The notes below the pieces were generated by a model that worked only from the letters and a program-made list of their open reading frames with translations, was not told the origin of the DNA and made no database searches. Position numbers and translations under genes: made by a program. A DNA stretch of 40,282 bases from Deltaproteobacteria bacterium (lineage in GTDB: Bacteria; Myxococcota_A; Polyangia; Polyangiales; Polyangiaceae). The DNA lies in the NCBI GenBank assembly GCA_003235365.1, contig QJWJ01000068.1, positions 1 to 40,282 of the forward strand, written 5' to 3'. This document shows, one piece after another, positions 24,499 to 31,383 of the stretch (position 1 is the first letter of the stretch; every line of letters starts with the position of its first letter).

Positions 24499-25311
24499 CT
24501 AGGCTACACTGGGCTGCGGCTCATCTGCAGCGCAGGCGTCGGGCAAGATGGCATAGCGTACGAGCCTGTCGAACAGCCGAAACGCACCTCGGTATTCGTA
24601 CTGTCCTTTGACGTCCTTCGGTTGTGTCAGCTTCAGATGAAGCGTCAGGTCCATCCCCGGCTGGACAACCTTGCCTGCTTCGACGAGCCGAATGTCGACC
24701 CAATCCGCCAGGTCTTTGCGCAGGCTGCGTGCGATACCGTCCAACGTGGGTTGGGCTCCTTCGGCGCCGTGCTTGCGCAGTGCCAAAGACATGGCCCGGC
24801 AGAAGGTATCCGCATCCAACATCGTCGAGTGATGAACCTCAGGGACGGTCACCGGAACGTTGCCCGTGTTGATCAGGGTGAGGGTCACGTCGTGCACGCG
24901 TCCCGGTGCCAACCCGAAGAACTGAAGACGCTTCGGAGCGATTTGCACCGACCGCTTGCCTTCGACGGCAAGCTCCACCACGACGTCTTGCCCACCGACC
25001 TTTGCCGGCACTGTGTAGCAGCCTGGCGGCGTCGTGTCGGCGACCGAGGCGCGAACACCACACGCGCGCGTTTCGCCCGCTTCGAGCCGCCCCGACAGCG
25101 ACAACTGAGCGGAGCCGCTCAGCCCCGGGACCTTCTCCAGGGACGTTACTTCCCGAAACAGTGCCCGTTCCGCTCCGTCGTTGCGGAGCTGCAAGCTACC
25201 AGCCAGGCGAGACGGTGGCCCCGACAAACGGAGCGTCTCCACTGGGGCTCCGACTCGCACCGTGGCGTCCTCGGAGTTCACCAGGCGATATCCGAGACGC
25301 CCCACCTTCAC
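24499..25311 (-). CDS. Unknown protein with two Ig-like segments
   Basis: 270 residues starting at GTG 25311, whose GTGA overlaps the upstream stop. Residues 1-110 and 110-250 are beta-rich. The second half contains Gly-Arg-Val-His-Asp-Val-Thr-Leu-Thr-Leu-Ile-Asn-Thr-Gly-Asn-Val-Pro-Val, a common Ig-like/ASH-domain signature, and a Pro-Gly-Met-Asp-Leu-Thr-Leu-His-Leu-Lys strand near the end. The insert between (about 165-205) is helical. No signal peptide or transmembrane segment. Family not recognised. Second gene of the operon. Confidence 0.78.
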   Translation of the reverse strand: MKVGRLGYRLVNSEDATVRVGAPVETLRLSGPPSRLAGSLQLRNDGAERALFREVTSLEKVPGLSGSAQLSLSGRLEAGETRACGVRASVADTTPPGCYTVPAKVGGQDVVVELAVEGKRSVQIAPKRLQFFGLAPGRVHDVTLTLINTGNVPVTVPEVHHSTMLDADTFCRAMSLALRKHGAEGAQPTLDGIARSLRKDLADWVDIRLVEAGKVVQPGMDLTLHLKLTQPKDVKGQYEYRGAFRLFDRLVRYAILPDACAADEPQPSVA

Positions 25312-25823
25312 GGGACTGCCCTTTCATGGGTTTGGGTATCCCTGGGAAATGGGCGTTTGTCGAGATCGGGACAATCGCTCTCGCAGCGTTCGCGCGGGGT
25401 GGGCTCGTAACCTTGGATGATGGTCTGGAATTCACCACTGAGGCACACCGAGAAGACTTCGAGCCCGAACAGTTTGAGGCACACTTGCTCGTAGTTCGGC
25501 ATGCGCACGCGGATCTTCGGCGTCAGCAGATCTTTGATGTCTGCGAGCGAAAGACGCGGAATGTTCAGTAGTTCGAAGGTGGTGGCGATCGGGTTCTTGG
25601 CGTCCCCCTTCAGCAGCGTCGTGACCGGCTTGTTGGGATCACCCGTGACGAGTGTCGCCAACGGTTTGCCGGGATCGCCGGTGATTAGCGTCGCGATTGG
25701 ACTGTTGGTGTCGCCAGTCAGCTGCGCGCGCACGGGCTGACTCGTGCCGCTGAGACGGACGTCGAAGAAATCGAAGTCCTTGAGCGTAATGGTGTACTCG
25801 TCTGGAATGTCAACGCCACTCAC
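25308..25823 (-). CDS. Unknown protein with four 12-residue repeats
   Basis: 171 residues from GTG 25823, which has GGGAGGT 5 nt upstream; the open frame continues to 25904 but lacks a Shine-Dalgarno. Residues 34-81 are four 12-residue repeats of the type Gly-Asp-Pro-Asn-Lys-Pro-Leu-Ala-Thr-Leu-Val-Thr, which would suit a beta-solenoid or a regularly spaced surface. Before them is a Thr-Leu-Lys-Asp-Phe-Asp-Phe-Phe-Asp-Val segment; after them a Leu/Ile helix and Cys-containing strands. The last 30 residues are charged and Pro-rich. No signal peptide. First gene of the minus-strand operon, coupled to the next by a 4-bp overlap. Function unknown. Confidence 0.8.
   Translation of the reverse strand: MSGVDIPDEYTITLKDFDFFDVRLSGTSQPVRAQLTGDTNSPIATLITGDPGKPLATLVTGDPNKPVTTLLKGDAKNPIATTFELLNIPRLSLADIKDLLTPKIRVRMPNYEQVCLKLFGLEVFSVCLSGEFQTIIQGYEPTPRERCESDCPDLDKRPFPRDTQTHERAVP
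25581..25724. repeat. 36-bp in-frame repeat, four diverged copies
   Basis: Units at 25581, 25617, 25653 and 25689, each 36 bp, encode the four 12-residue repeats on the minus strand. DNA identity is low while the protein pattern is kept, which indicates selection on the repeats rather than recent duplication. Confidence 0.85.
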
Positions 25824-25828
25824 AACGT

Positions 25829-25835
25829 ACCTCCC
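25829..25835 (-). promoter_or_regulatory. Ribosome binding site fixing the GTG start at 25823
   Basis: The minus strand reads GGGAGGT, 5 nt before GTG 25823. It argues for the shorter of two possible starts of the repeat protein. Confidence 0.8.
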
Positions 25836-26440
25836 GCGCTGAGGGTCGCTGGATGAACTGCAACGTACCCGAACTACTGAGTAGCGAAACACGGTGGGCC
25901 ACAAACGTCAAGTGGAGCTGCGCGCTGGTCACACCACTTGCCGACGCACCGTGATGCTGTCGGTATACACGACATCAACAACTCCCATGCGCTGAACGCT
26001 CGCGCACTGCTTTTCATGGCGCACTGTGCCAGCGTGACTGCGCGCATCCCCAACGCTGTCCACTCGTCGCGTCTACCCCACGCGGGCATGGGGCGTGGCG
26101 GCTCGACGATTGACGCGGCGTGCTGAGGGTGTCCGGTAGTCAGCGGCCCCCCCCGGGCGTGGGTTGATCGTCGTGACCACATGCTCGTGGTTTGCGGCAG
26201 CGCACCCCCAGCAAACGATCGAGCGCGGCGCCTCAAACGTCGTGTGTGGGCGTGCGGTAGCAGGGCCCCAATAGCGCGAATCGGCGTCGTTTCGCGCGAG
26301 CAACAAGCAGGTCTCGTTCGGTGGAGAAGGGACGGGAACGAGTACTCGCCTGCGCCTGCCGCCCGCTGCGGCGCTCACCCAATTGGGGGCCGCGGCGATT
26401 CCTCTCATTTGGCCCGTGCCTTTTTTGGGTTGTCAGTCGA

Positions 26441-26486
26441 GGGTCGTCATCAGTCGGACATCACGAGGGGCGACTGATGACGACCC
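26441..26486. other. Perfect 16-bp inverted repeat, 14-nt loop
   Basis: Arms 26441-26456 and 26471-26486 are exact reverse complements. Neither side is followed by a T run in the transcribed sense, so it is not a normal intrinsic terminator. It stands alone in a gene-free region, 278 bp beyond the HAF-gene stop. Confidence 0.9.
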
Positions 26487-26763
26487 GGGCCTCGCCCCCA
26501 AACCAAACAACGCATCCCGGCGCACGCTGCGCTGCCCGCGCTGAAGCACACCGCGTCCGAGTGAACGCAGTTCGAGACGGCAGCTCGACGAGCGGGTCCG
26601 ACGTCGAGGGCGAAGTGCAACAGTGGTCATTCGACCCGCACCGCGCCGTCGTCGATCGCAGCAATGTGACGCCGACGAGGCGCGCACTCGACGCGGGGGC
26701 GTCAACGCCCGGCACGTCGTGCTCACCGCATGCGACACGTGCAGACGCACTTGCATCGCCAGT

Positions 26764-27918
26764 TCACAGGCGCGCGACCCACCAGCCGCGCTCGTTGTTG
26801 CTCTCGTTGCTGCTGTCTGCGCCGCGCTCTGCCTCACCCAACACCACACTGCCGTCGTTGGAGACGTCGAGCGCGCGGGTGAGGGTCCAACCGGCGGTGT
26901 CCACGCCTCGTTCGGACAACTGCTGGGAGATCGACTGAACGCCGTGCGCCTTCGACCATAGGACGGCTTCGCCGCTCTCTCCGACAATCACGCTACCATC
27001 GTTGGTCATCGCGTACGGCTCGCTGTGTGAGCCGGCGACGAGCGGCGGTAGCTCTTCCGGAACACCGTCGCGCCACAAGGTAACGCTCCAAACGTCGTTT
27101 TCGTAAGTGCCTGCGCGACCTACCACCCAGATGCCGTCGTCGCTCACATCGACCGCGTGGGCGCGTGACTTGCCCGCGGGAGGCGGCAGTTCGACCATGC
27201 CGAGCCGTTCCGTCCAACGAAACGCGCGTTCCCCGCTGTTGCCGACGACGACACTGCCGTCATTGGTGACGGCCAGCGCCGAGCTATTGGGCTCATCGGG
27301 CAACGTGCCGAGATCTACCCGACCTGTGGCGGCAGACCAACGGTAGGCGTGGATGTAGTCCGGCACCCAGAGGTAGCGTCCTACCACCCACTGCGCGCTG
27401 TCGCTCATGGCGTCGAGAGACCCCACGATCGGCACGAACTCGATGTCACCGTCGCGCCACAGGTACGGCTGATAGGACCCACGTGCCGTCGTCATCCCAC
27501 CGCGACGAGAACCGTCGGAGCTGACGCACACGAGCGGCGCGTTCTGTTCCGGTGCCGGAACGAGTTCCCGACTCCCTTCGGGGTACGTCCACACGATCGG
27601 ACCGACGCGTTCACCCGCGTCGGAAGCGAACAGCGCCTCGCCCACAGCCACCGTGCCGTCGCCGCTCAGCGCCTTGTACTCGGTGCGCCCCACGCCCGGG
27701 ATGGGGTCGAGCATCAAGAAGCGCCACGACGGCTCTGGAGGCGGAGCGTCGGTACCTGCGGCGGTGCCGGGAACGGCCACGACGGGTTCGGGCGATGGGG
27801 CACGTTCGGAATCGAGGCCAGAGCGCGCACCACAAGCGCCGAGCAGCGCCGCCAGAGCAGTGACACAGCAGAGTGAACACCGACCCGCGGAGCGAGCGCG
27901 CCGTGACCAGGCGGTCAT
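26764..27918 (-). CDS. HAF-repeat lipoprotein, beta-propeller-like
   Basis: 384 residues from the ATG at 27918; this start gives an Arg-rich n-region, a hydrophobic core and lipobox Leu-Leu-Gly-Ala-Cys, while the open frame to 28206 adds sequence overlapping the YdeI-like gene. After a short Pro/Ala linker the protein is built of about six repeats in which Trp/Phe-Arg-Trp, Asp-Leu-Gly-Thr-Leu/Glu-Leu-Pro and Ala-x-x-Val-Ser/Thr-x-Asp-Gly-x-Val-Val-Val-Gly recur. This is the HAF extracellular repeat (TIGR02913 type) and probably folds as a beta-propeller. Surface or periplasmic, ligand unknown. Confidence 0.88.
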   Translation of the reverse strand: MTAWSRRARSAGRCSLCCVTALAALLGACGARSGLDSERAPSPEPVVAVPGTAAGTDAPPPEPSWRFLMLDPIPGVGRTEYKALSGDGTVAVGEALFASDAGERVGPIVWTYPEGSRELVPAPEQNAPLVCVSSDGSRRGGMTTARGSYQPYLWRDGDIEFVPIVGSLDAMSDSAQWVVGRYLWVPDYIHAYRWSAATGRVDLGTLPDEPNSSALAVTNDGSVVVGNSGERAFRWTERLGMVELPPPAGKSRAHAVDVSDDGIWVVGRAGTYENDVWSVTLWRDGVPEELPPLVAGSHSEPYAMTNDGSVIVGESGEAVLWSKAHGVQSISQQLSERGVDTAGWTLTRALDVSNDGSVVLGEAERGADSSNESNNERGWWVARL

Positions 27919-28178
27919 GACGACCCAGTGGACCCGGGGGCAGTCAGCTCGTTCGTCGGTGTGGACCACGCTTTGCCCTACTTCGATCATGCTGCGCACG
28001 GAGGGAAGAGCGCGGTGGCTTGTGCTCGTCCGATCCCAACGGTGGCAGCCGCCAGCAAGCGCTGCGCGAAGGCCTGTGGCGAACTTTGCGTCGAGGCCGG
28101 AAGGGGTCGCCCTCGCGTGCTCGACACTCGGGGCAGTCGAACGGCTCGTGGGGATCGACGCCCGGTGCCGCTCCGGTG

Positions 28179-28784
28179 TCAGTGCAAGGTCTGCCCGCGA
28201 GCGCACATCGCAACGTACTCGGCGATGCGCCGCGCACGTGTCTCGGCGCGCTTGGCGTCTTGTACACGGTACAGAATGGCGTAGCGGTTCTGGGCACTGA
28301 GGGTCGCGAAGAAGTCGCGGGCACGGGGATTGCCGTCGAGCGCCGCTTGCAGGTCGGCGGGCACTTCCGCGACTTGTTGCGAGGCGTAGGCGCGCTGCCA
28401 GCGACCGTCGTGTTTGGCGGCCTCCACTTGGGCCAGCCCCGCTGGTGCCATGCGCCCCGCAGCTATCAACGCCTCGGCCTTGCGCCGATTAATCTGCGAC
28501 CACCTGCTGCCGGCACCGCGTGGCGTGAACCGTTGCAAGAAGAAGTCGTCGTCGAGTTTCGCTTTCTGGCTGTCGATCCAACCGAAGCGAAGCGCCTCCT
28601 CGAGCGCTTCGGCATAGCTGGGGCCCGCCCGCCCTGCCGCGCGTTTCGGGATCTTCAGCCAGATCCCGGGTGACCGCGCATGCTCTCGCTCGAGCCAGCG
28701 CCCCAGAGCCGCAGCACTCGAAAAACCGCGCACCGGCAGCGCATCGACGGTCTTGGTGAGAGGGTCACGACGCTTCGCCGCCAT
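28179..28784 (-). CDS. YdeI/OmpD-associated family protein
   Basis: 201 residues. The order Trp-Leu-Lys-Ile-Pro-Lys-Arg ... Tyr-Ala-Glu-Ala-Leu-Glu-Glu-Ala-Leu-Arg-Phe-Gly-Trp-Ile-Asp-Ser-Gln ... Gln-Arg-Phe-Thr-Pro-Arg ... Ser-Arg-Trp-Ser-Gln-Ile-Asn is the signature of the YdeI (bacteriocin-protection/OmpD-associated) family, and the C-terminal helical part with Tyr-Ala-Ile-Leu-Tyr and Lys-Arg-Ala-Glu-Thr-Arg-Ala-Arg-Arg-Ile is also standard. Length is normal. The molecular function is poorly known; members are cytosolic. Transcribed alone or before the HAF-repeat gene. Confidence 0.93.
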   Translation of the reverse strand: MAAKRRDPLTKTVDALPVRGFSSAAALGRWLEREHARSPGIWLKIPKRAAGRAGPSYAEALEEALRFGWIDSQKAKLDDDFFLQRFTPRGAGSRWSQINRRKAEALIAAGRMAPAGLAQVEAAKHDGRWQRAYASQQVAEVPADLQAALDGNPRARDFFATLSAQNRYAILYRVQDAKRAETRARRIAEYVAMCARGQTLH

Positions 28785-28984
28785 GGCGCAAGGCTAGCCG
28801 CCAGCGAACGGCGAGTCTTGAACAAACGCGACCGGGGCGTGCGGCAGGCCATTGTCCACCATTGCGGGTACCTCGTTGACAGCACGAGCATTCGTCGTCG
28901 TTCGCGCTGCCTGGTGATTCGGCCCACTGAAATGCATCCTCTTTTCGTTCCCTGAGCCGCCGTCAGGAAGCTTACTCTGGCCAC

Positions 28985-29542
28985 ATGGGACTCTTGACCT
29001 TCAGCATCAACGTCACCCTGGACGGCTGCGTCGACCACCAGGAGGGGATCGCCGACGACGAGACACACGCCTTCTTCACCCGCCTCATGGACTCGGCCGG
29101 CGCGATGCTGTGGGGCCGTGTCACTTACGAGATGATGGAGAGCTATTGGCCCGCGGTCGCTCGCGGCGACGTGGAGGCGCCGCCGGCGATACGAGAGTGG
29201 GCGGTCAAGCTGGAGGCCAAGCCAAAGTACGTCGTGTCGACGACGCGAAACGAATTCCCGTGGACTCACAGCCACCACATCGCCGGCGACTTGCGCACGG
29301 GCGTGCAGCAGCTCAAGGACGCGACGCCCGCCGGCGTGCTCCTCGGTAGCGGCAAGCTCGCAACCGAACTGGACCGGCTGGATCTGATCGACGAGTACCT
29401 GTTCCTCGTCCACCCCAGGATCGCCGGCCACGGCCCGACCCTGTACCAGGGCGGACTGCCCAGCACGCGACGGCTCGAGCTGCTTTCGACCAAGCCGCTC
29501 CGCAACGGTGCCGTCGCCATGCACTACCGGCGCACGCGCTGA
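28985..29542 (+). CDS. Dihydrofolate reductase/RibD C-terminal family protein
   Basis: 185 residues. The start Met-Gly-Leu-Leu-Thr-Phe-Ser-Ile-Asn-Val-Thr-Leu-Asp-Gly and the stretches Met-Leu-Trp-Gly-Arg-Val-Thr-Tyr-Glu and Gly-Val-Leu-Leu-Gly-Ser-Gly-Lys-Leu match the RibD C-terminal/DHFR-like fold that uses NADPH. Proteins of this stand-alone type are widespread and their substrate is usually not known; they are not the essential DHFR. It converges with the esterase gene with only 3 bp between the stop codons. Confidence 0.93.
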   Translation: MGLLTFSINVTLDGCVDHQEGIADDETHAFFTRLMDSAGAMLWGRVTYEMMESYWPAVARGDVEAPPAIREWAVKLEAKPKYVVSTTRNEFPWTHSHHIAGDLRTGVQQLKDATPAGVLLGSGKLATELDRLDLIDEYLFLVHPRIAGHGPTLYQGGLPSTRRLELLSTKPLRNGAVAMHYRRTR

Positions 29543-29545
29543 TCC

Positions 29546-31093
29546 TCAGCGCGTGGAGCGGGAGGGCTCAATCCTGCCGTGACGGCGCCGCGCCAACGCC
29601 AGCAAGGCTGCGAGCGCGAGGGGAAACAGCCCCGTCGAAGCGCTGGCACCCCCGACCCGGCACGAGCAACCGCTCTCATCGTCCGTGGCATCGTCCACGA
29701 GCAGGGGCGACGCCGACTCGCCGCCGCTCGGTGCTCCGCCGGGTGCGGCGGAGCTGGCTGCAATCGTGGGCGTGGCGCTGGGCGTGGGGGACGGTGCGCC
29801 GACATCACTCGCACTCGCACTCGGCGCGCTGGGCGGCGCATTGCCGGCGCTTCCGCCAGCGCCGCTAGGTGGGATTGCGATGGGTGAACTGTTGGTGCCC
29901 GCGCTCGGCGTCGCGTCGGGCACGACACCGGCTTGGCCACCCGCCGAGCCCTCGGCATTGGGCTGCCCCGCGCTGGCCGCGTTGGCTCCGCCGCTGGAGG
30001 CCGTTGGCAGGGTCGCCCCACCGGCGCCGCCCGAATTTGGCGCGCTCGACGTACCGCCAGCGCCGTCGCCGCTACCGCCGGAACCTGCATCGCACTGGGC
30101 GATCTCTGGATCGACGGCGGAGGTGTCGTCCAGACCCAAGAACGGGATCACGTACGAGGCGTCGAAGATGGCATCGGAGGGACCGTGATCACCGCCCAAC
30201 GACGTGTAAGCCTCCAGCACGACATACCCGCAGTCGTTCTGCCACTGTTCGCGTGTGGCCTGATGCGAACCGAGCGTGACGGTATCCGTTGCACTCGGCT
30301 CGGAGCTCAAGCCGAGCAAGTTCGTCCATTGTTTGATCGCCTCGGTGTGGTTCGCGTAGCGGATCGTCGGATCGCCATCGCCGTGGAACAACTGCACACG
30401 CGGTCGATGTCCCGTGTACGTCGGGTACATGTCTCGAGCCAAGTCACCCCATTCCTCGGCGGTATGCGTGACTTGGCCGTCCGCGCACTGGCCGCTCCAC
30501 GAACCGTCGGGGTTGCCGACAGCCCAACACCCCGCGGGCACCCCGGCGAACTCGGCGCCCCCTTTGAAGACGTCGGGGTACACCGCCAGCATGGCCTGCG
30601 TCATCATCCCCCCGGACGAATCTCCAGTGATGTACACGCGATCGGCGTTGGCGCCGTACGTCGCTATCGCATGCTCGACCATTTGCGCGACAGCTTGCGT
30701 TTCGCCGCCGCCGTCGTGGGTCAACGACTTCGTCGAGCCGACGTCCCAACAGTTGTTGCTGGTCTGGGGGACGACGATGATGAAGCCGTACTGGTCGGCA
30801 GCACTGACGATGCCACCGCCCTGGGCTTGTCCAAACACGGCGTCAGCCGAGCCGCCACAGAAGTGAGCGACGACCAAGATGGGTGGGTGCTCGGCGGGCG
30901 TGTCGGGCACGTAGACGTACATGCTCGCGGTGCCTGGCACCCCGCTCGCTCCCCAGTCGTTTACCTTTTGCAGAGAGGCCGCGCGTGCCGGTGTCGCGGC
31001 AGACAGGCCGACGAGAATCGGGGCGGCCGCGAAGGCAAGTCGATTCATGAACGAGACGCGAGTGTGTGGGTGGGAGATGGCTGCGCTTTGCAT
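29546..31093 (-). CDS. CE1/PHB-depolymerase-like esterase with MYXO-CTERM tail
   Basis: 515 residues from the ATG at 31093, picked because GAGGAGGT stands 8 nt upstream; the inner ATG at 31048 has no Shine-Dalgarno. The signal peptide ends in Ala-Arg-Ala. The catalytic domain resembles CE1 acetylxylan/feruloyl esterases and LpqC/PHB depolymerases: a His-Phe-Cys-Gly-Gly oxyanion segment, nucleophile Ser159 in Gly-Asp-Ser-Ser-Gly, an Asp in His-Gly-Asp-Gly-Asp, and a His in Gly-Asp-His-Gly. A Ser/Ala/Gly/Pro linker of about 150 residues follows. The last 40 residues carry Gly-Cys-Ser-Cys, a Leu/Ala helix and an Arg-Arg-Arg cluster: a MYXO-CTERM signal for myxosortase processing and surface anchoring. 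Divergent from the GH54 gene, suggesting joint attack on arabinoxylan. Confidence 0.9.
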   Translation of the reverse strand: MQSAAISHPHTRVSFMNRLAFAAAPILVGLSAATPARAASLQKVNDWGASGVPGTASMYVYVPDTPAEHPPILVVAHFCGGSADAVFGQAQGGGIVSAADQYGFIIVVPQTSNNCWDVGSTKSLTHDGGGETQAVAQMVEHAIATYGANADRVYITGDSSGGMMTQAMLAVYPDVFKGGAEFAGVPAGCWAVGNPDGSWSGQCADGQVTHTAEEWGDLARDMYPTYTGHRPRVQLFHGDGDPTIRYANHTEAIKQWTNLLGLSSEPSATDTVTLGSHQATREQWQNDCGYVVLEAYTSLGGDHGPSDAIFDASYVIPFLGLDDTSAVDPEIAQCDAGSGGSGDGAGGTSSAPNSGGAGGATLPTASSGGANAASAGQPNAEGSAGGQAGVVPDATPSAGTNSSPIAIPPSGAGGSAGNAPPSAPSASASDVGAPSPTPSATPTIAASSAAPGGAPSGGESASPLLVDDATDDESGCSCRVGGASASTGLFPLALAALLALARRRHGRIEPSRSTR

Positions 31094-31101
31094 GATTGAA
31101 G

Positions 31102-31109
31102 ACCTCCTC
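31102..31109 (-). promoter_or_regulatory. Ribosome binding site of the esterase gene
   Basis: The minus strand reads GAGGAGGT, 8 nt before ATG 31093. It lies in the 22-bp gap after the small ORF's stop, so both can be on one transcript. Confidence 0.88.
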
Positions 31110-31115
31110 GAAACG

Positions 31116-31283
31116 TCACGGCAGCAACAGATCACAGGCGCAAGGCAGCGGGAAGACGGCACGTGCCGTCTGACGCACGGCGGTCGCGAGAAGGTTCACG
31201 TGGTGGAATGGTTTGGCGACGCTGACTTGGTCCAGGAAAGCGACGGAGGTGACCTCGCCAGAAAATTCCGAAGAGGAGGACAT
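31116..31283 (-). CDS. Small ORF (55 residues) upstream of the esterase
   Basis: ATG at 31283 has AGGAGG 5 nt upstream (31289-31294 on the opposite strand), a near-ideal ribosome binding site. The product starts Met-Ser-Ser-Ser-Ser-Glu-Phe and ends Pro-Leu-Pro-Cys-Ala-Cys-Asp-Leu-Leu-Leu-Pro. It has no signal peptide or known domain. The stop is 22 bp before the esterase start, and the esterase ribosome binding site lies in that gap, so a two-gene unit is likely. It could be a leader or regulatory peptide, or a short precursor peptide with a Cys-x-Cys tail. Function unknown. Confidence 0.6.
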   Translation of the reverse strand: MSSSSEFSGEVTSVAFLDQVSVAKPFHHVNLLATAVRQTARAVFPLPCACDLLLP

Positions 31284-31383
31284 GATCGCCTCCTGATACT
31301 CTGGCCGTGAAGCATTTCGAGTGTCACCGCATTGCTTTGCGAAGGTTGTCCGAGATTCCGGACCCCAGCCGCGAAAGATCAAG

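Larger units (their letters stand above)
25824..26763. other. 940-bp gene-free region with a 16-bp perfect hairpin
   Basis: Lies between the start of the minus-strand Ig-like operon and the 3' end of the HAF-repeat gene. No convincing gene on either strand; several open frames are GC-driven and Arg-rich. Contains the long hairpin at 26441-26486 and should hold the operon promoter near its left end. Confidence 0.6.

Noticed and set aside
26441..26486. Intrinsic terminator of the HAF gene
   Set aside because: It is 278 bp from the stop and is followed on the minus strand by an A-rich, not T-rich, sequence.
29933..31099. Open frame of 388 codons on the plus strand over the esterase
   Set aside because: The minus-strand esterase has catalytic motifs, signal peptide and MYXO-CTERM tail; this frame has none.
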